A DNA stretch of 62,167 nucleotides from Mycobacterium attenuatum (GTDB lineage Bacteria; Actinomycetota; Actinomycetes; Mycobacteriales; Mycobacteriaceae): positions 1 through 62,167 of the forward strand of contig NZ_UPHT01000006.1 in assembly GCF_900566085.1 (NCBI RefSeq), given 5' to 3'. The translations under genes and the position numbers were made by a program. The notes under the pieces were generated by a model. That model was not told where the DNA came from. It saw nothing but the letters and a program-made list of their open reading frames with translations, and did no database searches. Position 1 is the first letter of the stretch. Each line of letters begins with the position of its first letter. Positions 45,984 through 54,601 of the stretch are shown piece after piece.

Positions 45984-46904
45984 ATGCGCTTCGCCATCAC
46001 CCATCCGATGCACAGTCATCCTTACAACCCGGAGTTGTTGTCCGGGGCCAGTATCGCGGCCATCGCCGGGGCGGCCGAAGACGCCGGCTTTCACGGATTC
46101 GGCTTCACCGACCACCCGGCCCCGTCTCAGCGCTGGCTTGATGCCGGTGGCCACGACGCGTTAGATCCGTTTGTGGCAATGGGATTCGCTGCCGCGCGAA
46201 CTAACACCTTGCGCCTGATCCCAAATGTCGTCGTGCTGCCGTACCGAAACCCGTTCCTGGTGGCCAAGTGCGGAGCAACGCTGGATCTACTCTCGGGTGG
46301 CCGGTTCACCCTCGCGGTCGGCGTGGGATACCTCAAACGGGAATTCGCCGCGCTGGGGGTCGACTACGAGGAACGCGCCGAGCTGTTCGAAGAGGCGCTG
46401 CAGGTCATCCGCGCGGTGTGGACCAGCGATGAGATATCTTATGCGGGAAGGCGTTTCACCGCGCGCGGAATCAGCGCGCATCCCCGGCCGCTCAGCCGGC
46501 CACATCCGCCGATCTGGATCGGCGGTAACACCGGGGCGGCCCGCGAGCGGGTCGCCCGCTATGGTGACGGCTGGTGCCCGTTTGCCGCGCCTGCCCGGCT
46601 GGCCCAGACGGCCGGCACCGCGGCCATCGACTCGATTGACCGGCTTGCCGACGGCATCGAGGACCTACGGCGCAGGTGCGACGCGGCGGGCCGGGATTGG
46701 TCCGCAATCGACATCACGTTCACCAACGCCGACGGGGGCAGCCCGTCGACCGACGGGTTCGACGCCAACGCCTACCTGTTGGGGCTGGAAAATCTTGCCG
46801 CCCTTGGAGTTACCTGGGTACAGGTAGGGCTGCCCGGCGATAGTCTCACCCATGCGCTGGAGAGCATCGAGCGGTTCCGGACGCTGGTGATCGAGGCGGC
46901 CTGA
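45984..46904 (+). CDS. LLM-class F420-dependent oxidoreductase
   Basis: Protein of 306 residues with the bacterial luciferase-like TIM barrel: GFHGFGFTDHPAPSQRW, RLIPNVVVLPYRNPFLVAKCGATLDLLSGGRFTLAVGVGY, EEALQVIRAVWT and HPRPLSRPHPPIWIGGN, all LLM signatures of the TIGR03619 type. Cofactor is probably F420, as is common in mycobacteria; the substrate is not known. It is 4 nt downstream of the thioesterase stop and convergent with the DUF427 gene (14 nt gap). Confidence 0.9.
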   Translation: MRFAITHPMHSHPYNPELLSGASIAAIAGAAEDAGFHGFGFTDHPAPSQRWLDAGGHDALDPFVAMGFAAARTNTLRLIPNVVVLPYRNPFLVAKCGATLDLLSGGRFTLAVGVGYLKREFAALGVDYEERAELFEEALQVIRAVWTSDEISYAGRRFTARGISAHPRPLSRPHPPIWIGGNTGAARERVARYGDGWCPFAAPARLAQTAGTAAIDSIDRLADGIEDLRRRCDAAGRDWSAIDITFTNADGGSPSTDGFDANAYLLGLENLAALGVTWVQVGLPGDSLTHALESIERFRTLVIEAA

Positions 46905-46918
46905 CCCGGTGTCGGCGA

Positions 46919-47620
46919 TCAGCGAAGCCGTGCGGCGCCGGGGGCACGGCCCGGGAGATCCGCTGTGACATCAATGCGGGAGTCGTCGAAGCTGAGAAAT
47001 CCCTTGATAGGCCAGCTTTCCGGAAACGGATCCGCATAACTCCACGCGGCGTCCTCGACGAAGACGTCGTCCAGGACCACCGACCAGTAGGTGGCGACGC
47101 CCTTGTAGTTGCAGTAGCTGGACGTGTCGGACTTCCGCAGCAGATCAGTGCGGACCTGCGACGGCTCCACATACAGCCGCGGTTCCAGCGATGTCTCGAA
47201 AACGATCACGGTGTCGTGGGTGTCCACCAGTGCCGTCCCGGCGAGCGAGACGTTGAGGTGGCGCGTAGTCGGGCGGCAGTCGATCCGGTGGTACGGATTA
47301 GGCGGATAGTGGACGAGTTTGCGGCCCTCCTCCACCCAGGTGTCCACGGCGTCCCACGGCACGTGAACGAAGCCGGGGGCTTCGGCCTCCGGCTCGGTCG
47401 GTAAGTCGCCGACCTCGTCGGCTGGGAAGACGTAGCTGAGCGGGTGATCGCGCCGGTGCACCAGCAGCGCCCGCTCGGTGTCGATGACCGGCAGTCCGTT
47501 GCGGTAAGCCTGGATGCGGCGGGGATGCGGTTCGATGTAGACGACGTTGGCGGGTACCGGCGGACAGAAGCGTCCGGCCGGGTTCCGGCTGAGGGGACCG
47601 TGTCCGGCCACCAGACTCAT
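46919..47620 (-). CDS. Two-domain DUF427 protein
   Basis: Protein of 233 residues starting MSLVAGHGPLSRNPAGRF; GGGAGGAG 4-5 nt upstream fixes ATG 47620 although the frame opens at 47743. Two DUF427-like halves are seen: the first with VYIEPHPRRIQAYRNG and RALLVHR, the second with LVDTHDTVIVFE, YVEPSQVRTDLL, SYCNYKGVATYWSVVLDDVFVEDAAWSYADPFPE. The YCNYKG block parallels YCPFKG of the single-domain protein at 4521. Function is unknown. Divergent from the CoA-transferase gene. Confidence 0.85.
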   Translation of the reverse strand: MSLVAGHGPLSRNPAGRFCPPVPANVVYIEPHPRRIQAYRNGLPVIDTERALLVHRRDHPLSYVFPADEVGDLPTEPEAEAPGFVHVPWDAVDTWVEEGRKLVHYPPNPYHRIDCRPTTRHLNVSLAGTALVDTHDTVIVFETSLEPRLYVEPSQVRTDLLRKSDTSSYCNYKGVATYWSVVLDDVFVEDAAWSYADPFPESWPIKGFLSFDDSRIDVTADLPGRAPGAARLR

Positions 47621-47780
47621 GGGGCTCCTCCCAACTCGGGCACCCGCTACCGCGGCCATGGTGAGCTTGTCGCCACGAGCCGCGAGCGCCGAGTGCAAGG
47701 TTGCGAGCGCGCTGCTGGCGGCCGCGAACCCCGGCGATGTCATTCACGTAAGCGTAAGTGGCATGGAGTAGGAATGAGCC

Positions 47781-48950
47781 ATGGCGGGACCGGTGGAAGA
47801 CATCACAGTCGTCGAACTCGGGGTCTGGGTTGCAGCACCGGCCACCGCCGCCATCCTGGCCGACTGGGGCGCCGACGTCATCAAGATCGAGCCGCCGGCC
47901 GGTGATCCCGGCCGGATGTTCGGCCGGATGCTGGGTTGCGATCTCGGGGTGAACCCGCCTTTCGAGATGGACAACCGCTCCAAGCGCAGCATCGTGCTGG
48001 ATCTCACCACCGCGACCGGTCGCCACACCGCCTTCGAATTACTCACCGGCGCGGACGTTTTCGTGACCAATGTGCGCCCCGGCGGGTTGCGACGGCTGGG
48101 GCTCGACTTCGAGTCGGTGTCGGACCGCAACCCCCGTCTGGTCTACGGGCTGATCACCGGCTACGGAGAAACCGGACCCGACGCCGACCGCGCGGCCTAC
48201 GACGTGGCGGCGTTCTGGTCGCGCGCCGGCGTGGCCGATCTGCTGACCCCGCCCGGCGGCACCCCTCCGTTCCAGCGCGGCGGCATGGGCGATCACTCGG
48301 CGGGGATGACCCTGGCCGCCGCCGTCTGCGCGGCACTGCTCGCGCGCGAACGCACCGGAGTCGGTCAGCTGGTGACCACCTCGCTGTATCGCCAGGGTGC
48401 CTACACGGTCAGCTTCGATCTGAATACCTATCTGCGGACCGGCCAACCGATCGCGGTTGGGCAGCGCGAGTCGATGGGTAATCCCTGTATGAACAACTAC
48501 ACCGCCGGCGACGGCAGGCGGTTCTGGGTCGTCGGGCTCGAGGCGGATCGGCACTGGCCCGCGTTGTGTCGGGTGGTCGGCCGGCCGGAGTGGCTGGCCG
48601 ATCCGCGGTATCGCGATGCCCGCGCTCGCGCCGCCAACGCGGTGCAACTCATCGCCGCGCTGGATGAGATCTTCGCAGTGAAGTCGCTGACCGAATGGGC
48701 GGAAGTCTTTGCTACCGAACCGGATTTCTTCTGGTCGCCGGTCAATACCCTCGAGGATGTCGTCGCCGACGAGCAGTTCCACGCGGCGGGCGGCATCGTC
48801 GATGTGCCGGACGGCGAGTCCAGCGTGCCGATGGTGGCCACACCGGCGGACTTCCACGGCACGCCGTGGGCACCCCGCTGGACGGCCCCGGCGCTGGGCC
48901 AGCACACCGAGGAAGTGCTGGCCGAAATTGCGGCGCGGCGCCGGCGTTGA
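47781..48950 (+). CDS. CaiB/BaiF family III CoA-transferase
   Basis: Protein of 389 residues. Family III signatures: VVELGVWVAAPATAAILADWGADVIKIEPPAGDP, NRSKRSIVLDL, VFVTNVRPGGLRRLGLDF, YGLITGYGETGP and GGMGDHSAGM, whose Asp is the catalytic acyl-forming residue. C-terminal NTLEDVVADEQFHAAGGIVDV is also typical. It transfers CoA between acids in catabolism. ATG 47781 follows GGAGTAGGA. No counterpart lies here in M. tuberculosis. Confidence 0.92.
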   Translation: MAGPVEDITVVELGVWVAAPATAAILADWGADVIKIEPPAGDPGRMFGRMLGCDLGVNPPFEMDNRSKRSIVLDLTTATGRHTAFELLTGADVFVTNVRPGGLRRLGLDFESVSDRNPRLVYGLITGYGETGPDADRAAYDVAAFWSRAGVADLLTPPGGTPPFQRGGMGDHSAGMTLAAAVCAALLARERTGVGQLVTTSLYRQGAYTVSFDLNTYLRTGQPIAVGQRESMGNPCMNNYTAGDGRRFWVVGLEADRHWPALCRVVGRPEWLADPRYRDARARAANAVQLIAALDEIFAVKSLTEWAEVFATEPDFFWSPVNTLEDVVADEQFHAAGGIVDVPDGESSVPMVATPADFHGTPWAPRWTAPALGQHTEEVLAEIAARRRR

Positions 48951-48961
48951 CCGACCGGCAA

Positions 48962-48993
48962 CCTTTACAAAATTGAGCGAAAATGTCACGCTG
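48962..48993. promoter_or_regulatory. Shared motif TTTACAAAATT..TGTCACGCTG, copy 3
   Basis: ACCTTTACAAAATT and TGTCACGCTG again, with a one-nt shorter gap than copy 2, just after the CoA-transferase stop and ahead of the hypothetical gene at 49126. An ATG at 48983, inside the motif, opens a 48-codon frame ending on the 49126 start. Confidence 0.5.
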
Positions 48994-49125
48994 TCGGGTG
49001 AGCCGTGTCAACCGATTCGCCGAAGCCGGGCCGGTCCCGGTGGGTCACCCCGTGCGGCGGACAGCCCCTGACGACCGCGGCAAGCCACCGGTCCACGTGT
49101 GGTCCAACGCAAGAGGAATGAACCG

Positions 49126-49668
49126 ATGATCACACCCACTTTCGATCTCAGCGTTTACCCGGCGACAACCCCGGGACCGCGGACGGAGGCGGAGTGTCTG
49201 CGCTACCGACTCGAGGTGGTGGCCATCAGCGCCGCCGACGTGGTGCAGGCGGCGGGGGGCTGGTTGTACGACCGAGTGATGGCCGGTTGGGAGGTCACGG
49301 TACTGCTGCCCGGTGCCGGCGGGGCCCGACCGTTGCGGATTCTCGGGGCGCGCGCCGCGGACCTGGAGACGGGATTGACCGTGATCCGGCCTGGGGGCCA
49401 GAGCCTGGCCGTCAGCGCCGGCGCGTTCGCGGCAGACGATCGCGTTCGCGACAGGGTGCTCGAGGCGCTCGCGGACCGGTCTACCGAGGTGGCGCTGTGG
49501 GGAGACCAGTGTCCTTGGGGGCTCAATCGCGGAATCGGCCCCGTGCGGCACGTGCTCAGTTCGGCTGCCCGGGTGTTCAAGCGCCAGGCGCTCAACGCGT
49601 CCGGAATCTCCTGTGGCGCAGTCGAATCGGTCGAGACACTGCTGGGCGGCGCTGGTTGGCTGGGCTAG
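49126..49668 (+). CDS. Conserved-looking hypothetical protein
   Basis: Protein of 180 residues starting MITPTFDLSVYPATT. ATG 49126 with AGAGGA about 10 nt upstream is preferred over the in-frame 49099. The body has VLEALADRSTEVALWGDQCPWGLNRGIGPVRHVLSSAARVFK, with no membrane segments. I do not recognise the family. Motif copy 3 upstream links it with the TetR gene at 44372. A 239-nt gap with no visible gene follows (49669-49907). Confidence 0.7.
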   Translation: MITPTFDLSVYPATTPGPRTEAECLRYRLEVVAISAADVVQAAGGWLYDRVMAGWEVTVLLPGAGGARPLRILGARAADLETGLTVIRPGGQSLAVSAGAFAADDRVRDRVLEALADRSTEVALWGDQCPWGLNRGIGPVRHVLSSAARVFKRQALNASGISCGAVESVETLLGGAGWLG

Positions 49669-49907
49669 CCGGACTGACCGCCGCTCATGCTGGGCGGCCC
49701 GCCGGTACCAAGCGCCCGAACGTCAAGAGACCGGCCGCCCCGTGGTCGCCGCTCCCGCGGTTCAGCGTGACTGATGCCGCCTCAACACCGATCTCGCAGA
49801 TGCTCTAAGTGCACTTCAGGTCAGTGTCATCGCCGCTTTGGCGGTGCTGATGTGGCGGACGGGACTCGATGCGGGGCACGGGTCGGCCGGCTACACAGCC
49901 CCGATAG

Positions 49908-51014
49908 TCAGAAGGTGATGAGTTGGCGGATCGCGGTGCCGTCGGCAAGGTGGTCCATCGCCTCGTTGATCTCGTCCAGCCGAATCGTCGACGACACCAG
50001 CGATTCCACGGGCAGCCGGCCCGACCGCCATAGCGACACGAACCGGGGAATGTCGCGGCGGGGCACCGCCGAACCGAGATAACTACCGATCAGCGACCGC
50101 CCTTCGGCGACAAAACCCAATGGCGAGATGCTGATCCGCACGTCCGGCGGCGGCAGCCCGATGGTAACGGTACGGCCCCCCGGTGCGGTCAGGGCGATCG
50201 CGGTCTCCAGCGCGGCGGGGTGACCGACGGCCTCAATCACCACGTCCGCTTTCACCCCGGCGTCGGTGGCCCGTTGCGGGGTGTAGGTGTCGTGCACGCC
50301 GAGTGTCGTTGCTGCGGAAAGCTTTTCAGGTAACTGATCGACGCCGATGACGCGGACGTCGGGATAGGTCAGGGCGGTGAGCACTGCCGCCATCCCGACG
50401 CCACCGAGTCCGACGACGGCGACCGATTGTCCGGGTCTCGGTTGGCCGACGTTGAGCACCGCGCCGCCGCCGGTCAGCACCGCGCATCCGAGCAGGGCGG
50501 CCACCTGCGGCGGCACCTCCTCGGGTACCGGCACGGCGCTGGCCCGGTTGACCACGGCGTGGGTGGCAAATGCCGAGACGCCGAGGTGGTGGTACACGGG
50601 GTGGCCTTCCCGGCCGATCCTGACAGCGCCGCCCAGTAGTGTTCCGGCCGCGTTGGCCGCGCTTGCCGGTTGGCACGGTGTCCTGCCCTCGGTTGCGCAT
50701 GCCGGACAGCGGTCGCACCGCGGCAGGAACACCAGCACCACGCGCTGACCGACGGTTACGTCGTCGACCCGGTCACCGACCTGCTCGACGATCCCCGCGG
50801 CCTCATGGCCGAGCAGCATCGGCACCGGCCGCACCCGGCTGCCGTTCACCACCGACAGATCGGAGTGGCACACCCCGGCGGCCTCGATGCGAACCAGCAC
50901 CTCGTCATCACCGGGCGCCTCGAGATCGAGGTTGGCGACGCTGATCGGCCGTGACTCGGAGTATGGGCGGGGCGAGGTGATCCGCTCGAGCACCGCGCCG
51001 CGGATGCGAAACAT
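49908..51014 (-). CDS. adhE1: Zinc-containing alcohol dehydrogenase AdhE1 (Rv0162c-like)
   Basis: Medium-chain dehydrogenase/reductase of 368 residues from MFRIRGAVLERI. Catalytic zinc ligands lie in AAGVCHSDLSVV and GHEAAGIVEQVG; the structural zinc set is CDRCPACATEGRTPC; the NAD fold has VAVVGLGGVGMAAV. It oxidises primary alcohols with NAD, of the class III type. The frame is open upstream to 51062; starts at 51041 or 51062 would overlap the divergent thioesterase gene. M. tuberculosis AdhE1 is annotated at 383 residues, so a longer form is possible. Confidence 0.9.
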   Translation of the reverse strand: MFRIRGAVLERITSPRPYSESRPISVANLDLEAPGDDEVLVRIEAAGVCHSDLSVVNGSRVRPVPMLLGHEAAGIVEQVGDRVDDVTVGQRVVLVFLPRCDRCPACATEGRTPCQPASAANAAGTLLGGAVRIGREGHPVYHHLGVSAFATHAVVNRASAVPVPEEVPPQVAALLGCAVLTGGGAVLNVGQPRPGQSVAVVGLGGVGMAAVLTALTYPDVRVIGVDQLPEKLSAATTLGVHDTYTPQRATDAGVKADVVIEAVGHPAALETAIALTAPGGRTVTIGLPPPDVRISISPLGFVAEGRSLIGSYLGSAVPRRDIPRFVSLWRSGRLPVESLVSSTIRLDEINEAMDHLADGTAIRQLITF

Positions 51015-51028
51015 GTTGGAATACAACC

Positions 51029-51538
51029 ATGGCTTCAGCTTCATCGGTTCCATCGGTTCCATCGGTTCCCGAAGGGCCGGCGCCGCAGAACCTCACCAGC
51101 GCGGACTTCCCGGTGCTGTGGCCGGTGCTTACTCGCTGGGCCGACAACGACATGTTCGGCCATCTCAACAATGCCGTGTACTACCAGCTCTTCGACACCG
51201 CGATCAACGCCTGGATCACCACGGGTACCGGGTGGGACCCGCTGTCCACGCCTGCGCTGGGCATCGTCGCCGAGTCGGGTTGCCGTTACTTCTCCGAATT
51301 GCACTTCCCGCAAAGCCTGACGGTGGGCCTGGCGGTCACCCGCCTGGGCTGCAGCAGCGTCACCTACCGGCTCGCTGTGTTCCGTGCCGGCCAGCAGGGC
51401 GATACCGAGCGGGCGCAGCCGATCACCGCGCTGGGGCACTGGGTACACGTCTACGTCGACCGGACCAGCCGCAAACCCGTCCCCATCCCGGACGCGATCC
51501 GCGCATTGCTGGCCTCCGCTTGTGTGACACCCGACTGA
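51029..51538 (+). CDS. Acyl-CoA thioesterase, 4HBT hotdog (Rv0163-like)
   Basis: Protein of 169 residues. The 4-hydroxybenzoyl-CoA thioesterase-like hotdog has LTRWADNDMFGHLNNAVYYQLFDTAINAWI, with the catalytic Asp position in DNDMFGHLNN and the hot-dog helix after it. ATG 51029 is the only suitable start before the domain. A 9-bp tandem repeat near the start encodes SVPSVPSVP. It is divergent from adhE1, possibly with an overlapping start. Matches Rv0163 (151 residues) apart from the N-terminal repeat. Confidence 0.88.
   Translation: MASASSVPSVPSVPEGPAPQNLTSADFPVLWPVLTRWADNDMFGHLNNAVYYQLFDTAINAWITTGTGWDPLSTPALGIVAESGCRYFSELHFPQSLTVGLAVTRLGCSSVTYRLAVFRAGQQGDTERAQPITALGHWVHVYVDRTSRKPVPIPDAIRALLASACVTPD
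51043..51069 (+). repeat. 9-bp tandem repeat at the adhE1/Rv0163 divergent start
   Basis: Three perfect copies of ATCGGTTCC. On the plus strand they encode SVP repeats inside the thioesterase; on the minus strand they give the MEP repeat of the longer AdhE1 frame. Confidence 0.7.
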
Positions 51539-51647
51539 AGCCGTGCTGAAGCCCGCCTGAAGCGGGGTGAAATAGCCCGGGCCGCACCCGAATCAGGCCC
51601 GAACCGGCACGGTCAGCAACCGACGGCTGCCCGGGTATGCTTCGCCA

Positions 51648-52088
51648 ATGCCAGTTTTGAGCAAGACCGTCGAGGTCAGCGCGGACGCCGTAGCGATCAT
51701 GGGCATCGTCGCCGATATCGAGCGGTACCCGGAATGGAACGAAGGGATCAAGGGCGCCTGGGTGCTGCACCGCTACGACGACGGGCGTCCCAGCCAGGTG
51801 CGGCTCGACACCGCGATCCAAGGCTTCGAGGGCATCTATATCCACGCCGTGTATTACCCGGGCGAGAATCAGATTCAAACGGTCATGCAGCAGGGCGACC
51901 TCTTTATCAAGCAGGAGCAGCTGTTCAGCGTGGTCGAGACCGGCGCCAGCAGCCTGCTGACCGTGGACATCGACGTCGAACCCAGCATGCCGGTGCCCGC
52001 GCCCATGGTGAAGCTGCTGCTCAACAACGTCCTCGAGCAACTCGCCGAAAACCTCAAACAGCGCGCCGAACACCTGGGCACGGGCTAG
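51648..52088 (+). CDS. SRPBCC family lipid-binding protein (Rv0164/TB18.5-like)
   Basis: Protein of 146 residues with a START/SRPBCC helix-grip fold: SKTVEVSADAVAIMGIVADIERYPEWNEGIKGAWVL and MVKLLLNNVLEQLAENLKQRAE as the long C-terminal helix. It binds a hydrophobic ligand in a cavity; the ligand is unknown. The 3' end overlaps the convergent mce1R by 4 nt. Matches Rv0164 (161 residues). Confidence 0.9.
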   Translation: MPVLSKTVEVSADAVAIMGIVADIERYPEWNEGIKGAWVLHRYDDGRPSQVRLDTAIQGFEGIYIHAVYYPGENQIQTVMQQGDLFIKQEQLFSVVETGASSLLTVDIDVEPSMPVPAPMVKLLLNNVLEQLAENLKQRAEHLGTG

Positions 52089-52804
52089 GGAGACGGGCCA
52101 ACCCGCTCGGCGTGGCTGAAGATCCCATTCCGGTCCAGCGTTTCGGTCAGTCGTCGCGCCGCGTCGGTGAATTGCCAGACGGTGTGCTCGGCCACCGCGA
52201 CCGCATCCCGGCGGCGCAGCGCCGCAATCAGCCGTCGGTGATTGTCCACCGTGGCCGCGCCCCATCGCGGATCGGCGGCAAATACCTGTGCCGGCATATA
52301 GCGGGCGGCATTCAACAGAAACCAGGCCAGCTTGATCCGGTGGCTGGCCTGGTTGAAGACGCGATGGAACGAGAACTCCAACGTCGCTATGGCCTCGGCG
52401 TCGGCCGACCCGACGGCGACGGCCAGCGCATCGTTGATTCGGCTGAGCTCATCGATCTCGACGTCGGTGATCCGGGCGGTGGCCGCGGCGGCAAGCTCCC
52501 TGGCGATGGTGGCCTGCAGCCAGAAGATGTCGTCGATGTCTTGCCTGGTCAGCGGCAATACCACGTGACCACGGTGCGGTTCGAGCTGCACCATGCCCTC
52601 ACCGCGCAGCTTCAGCAGGGCCTCACGGACCGGCGTGATGCTGACCCCGAGTTCAGCCGCGGTCTCGTCGAGGCGGATGAACGTGCCCGGACGCAGGGTG
52701 CCCGACATGATCGCCGCCCGCAGGTGGCCGGCCACCTCGTCGGACAACTGCGCCCGGCGCAGCGGCCGCCGGCTTCGCGGCCGGGCGGATAGCGGAGCGT
52801 TCAT
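52085..52804 (-). CDS. mce1R: GntR-family repressor of mce1, Mce1R (Rv0165c-like)
   Basis: Protein of 239 residues. The winged helix-turn-helix covers about residues 20-80 (LSDEVAGHLRAAIMSGTLRPG, LGVSITPVREALLKLRGEGMVQLEPHRG); the FCD ligand domain follows with His/Asp positions typical of FadR-type regulators (FSFHRVFNQASH, DNHRRL). In M. tuberculosis it represses the mce1 operon during infection. ATG 52804 is chosen; the frame opens at TTG 52906, which would place the start inside the candidate operator. Divergent from fadD5. Confidence 0.92.
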   Translation of the reverse strand: MNAPLSARPRSRRPLRRAQLSDEVAGHLRAAIMSGTLRPGTFIRLDETAAELGVSITPVREALLKLRGEGMVQLEPHRGHVVLPLTRQDIDDIFWLQATIARELAAAATARITDVEIDELSRINDALAVAVGSADAEAIATLEFSFHRVFNQASHRIKLAWFLLNAARYMPAQVFAADPRWGAATVDNHRRLIAALRRRDAVAVAEHTVWQFTDAARRLTETLDRNGIFSHAERVGPSP

Positions 52805-52885
52805 ACGGCCTGCCAGGACTTTCGGGGGCTTGGCGGGACTTTGCAGGTCTTGTTTTGAGGCCACTGAGCCCGTTAATGTGACCCA

Positions 52886-52904
52886 GATAACACCATGTTT
52901 TATC
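52886..52904. promoter_or_regulatory. Near-palindrome between mce1R and fadD5, candidate Mce1R operator
   Basis: The 19-mer GATAACACCATGTTTTATC pairs at 7 of 9 positions around a central A. It lies between the divergent mce1R and fadD5 starts (82 nt upstream of mce1R and 48 nt upstream of fadD5), the expected place for Mce1R to bind. Confidence 0.5.
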
Positions 52905-52951
52905 AAATATCAGCGTGACGCAAGCGGTGCAGAAGTGAAGGGATCGCACAG

Positions 52952-54601
52952 TTGACCGCGCAACTGGCCAGTCATCTGAGCCAGGCCGCACATGGTCTGG
53001 AGCAGCCTTACCTGGCCCGGCGGCAAAACTGGGTCAACCAGCTGCAGCGGCACGCCCTGATGCAGCCCGGGGCGACCGCGCTTCGCTTCCTGGGTCATAC
53101 CGTGACGTGGTCTGAACTGCGCTATCGGGTCACTGCGCTGGCTGGAGCCTTGAGCCGTCGAGGGGTCGGCTTCGGCGACCGGGTGATGATCCTGATGCTC
53201 AACCGCACCGAGTTCATCGAGTCGGTGTTCGCGGCCAACATGCTCGGGGCGATCGCGGTGCCATTGAATTTCCGGCTCACACCGACAGAGATCGCCTTCC
53301 TGGTAGAGGATTGCGCCCCGCGGGTGCTCGTCACCGAGGCGGTGCTGGCACCGGTCGCCACCGGGGTCCGCGCCATCCAGCCGCTGGTGGACACGATCGT
53401 CGTGGCCGGCGGCGCTTCCGACGACACGGTGCTGGCCTATGACGACCTGCTCGGCGAATCGGGAGACCCGCCGGCGCCCGTCGATATCCCCAACGACTCG
53501 CCGGCCCTGATCATGTACACCTCCGGGACCACCGGCCGGCCGAAGGGCGCGGTGCTCACGCACACCAACCTCACCGGGCAGGCCATCACCGCGCTGTACA
53601 CCAGCGGCGCCAACGTCAACAGTGACGTCGGTTTCATCGGCGTCCCGCTGTTCCACATCGCCGGCATCGGCAACATGCTGACCGGAATGATGCTCGGCGT
53701 CCCCACCGTGCTTTACCCGCTGGGCGCGTTCGATCCCGGTCAGCTGCTCGACGTGCTGGAGGCGGAGCGGGTCACCGGTATCTTTCTGGTGCCCGCCCAG
53801 TGGCAGGCGGTGTGCGCCGAGCAGCAGGCCCGGCCGCGCAACCTGAAATTGCGGGTGATGTCGTGGGGGGCCGCACCGGCGCCGGATGCGTTGCTGCGGC
53901 TGATGTCTGAGGTCTTTCCCGGAACCCAAATTCTGGCCGCGTTCGGTCAGACGGAGATGTCGCCGGTCACGTGCATGCTGCTCGGCGAGGACGCCATCCG
54001 CAAACGCGGCTCGGTCGGCAGGGTGATCCCCACGGTCGCCGCCCGCGTGGTCGACGACGACATGAACGACGTGCCTGTCGGTAAGGTCGGTGAAATCGTT
54101 TACCGCGCACCAACATTGATGAGTGGCTATTGGAACAATCCGGAGGCCACCGCGGAAGCGTTCGCGGGCGGCTGGTTTCATTCCGGCGATCTCGTTCGGA
54201 TGGACGAGGACGGCTACGTCTGGGTGGTCGACCGCAAGAAGGACATGATCATCTCCGGCGGAGAGAACATCTACTGCGCCGAGGTGGAAAACGTTCTCGC
54301 CGGTCACCCGGCCATCGTCGAAGTCGCGGTCATCGGCCGGCCCGACGAAAGGTGGGGCGAGGTGCCGGTTGCGATCGCGGCTGTAACGGACGCCACCCTC
54401 TTGATCGAAGACCTAACTGAGTACCTGACCGAACGGCTCGCGCGCTACAAGCACCCGAAGGCGCTCGAGATCGTCGAGGCACTGCCCCGCAACCCCGCAG
54501 GGAAGGTGCTCAAAACCGAATTGAGGCTGCGTTACGGAGCTCGGAGTAGCTTCGAAAATCGTTCTGCGCCAACGTATTCAACGACCAGAGAGGACGGCTG
54601 A
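52952..54601 (+). CDS. fadD5: Fatty-acid-CoA ligase FadD5
   Basis: Protein of 549 residues. AMP-binding motifs: IMYTSGTTGRPKGAVLTH, FGQTEMSPV, GGWFHSGDLVRMDEDGYVWVVDRKKDMIISGGENIY and the C-terminal lysine in RNPAGKVLKTELRLRYG. It activates fatty acids as adenylates and CoA thioesters; in M. tuberculosis it heads the mce1 operon and is linked to lipid recycling. TTG 52952 is preceded by AAGGGA. The first gene of the operon; 216 nt separate it from yrbE1A. Confidence 0.93.
   Translation: MTAQLASHLSQAAHGLEQPYLARRQNWVNQLQRHALMQPGATALRFLGHTVTWSELRYRVTALAGALSRRGVGFGDRVMILMLNRTEFIESVFAANMLGAIAVPLNFRLTPTEIAFLVEDCAPRVLVTEAVLAPVATGVRAIQPLVDTIVVAGGASDDTVLAYDDLLGESGDPPAPVDIPNDSPALIMYTSGTTGRPKGAVLTHTNLTGQAITALYTSGANVNSDVGFIGVPLFHIAGIGNMLTGMMLGVPTVLYPLGAFDPGQLLDVLEAERVTGIFLVPAQWQAVCAEQQARPRNLKLRVMSWGAAPAPDALLRLMSEVFPGTQILAAFGQTEMSPVTCMLLGEDAIRKRGSVGRVIPTVAARVVDDDMNDVPVGKVGEIVYRAPTLMSGYWNNPEATAEAFAGGWFHSGDLVRMDEDGYVWVVDRKKDMIISGGENIYCAEVENVLAGHPAIVEVAVIGRPDERWGEVPVAIAAVTDATLLIEDLTEYLTERLARYKHPKALEIVEALPRNPAGKVLKTELRLRYGARSSFENRSAPTYSTTREDG

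Noticed and set aside
47744..47764. GTAAG direct repeat before the CoA transferase
   Set aside because: Two short copies only, without similarity to the three-copy motif nearby beyond GTAAGTG.
52905..52920. CAGCGTGAC near fadD5 as a reversed copy of the TGTCACGCTG element
   Set aside because: Only the nine-base block is shared; the TTTACAAAATT part is missing.
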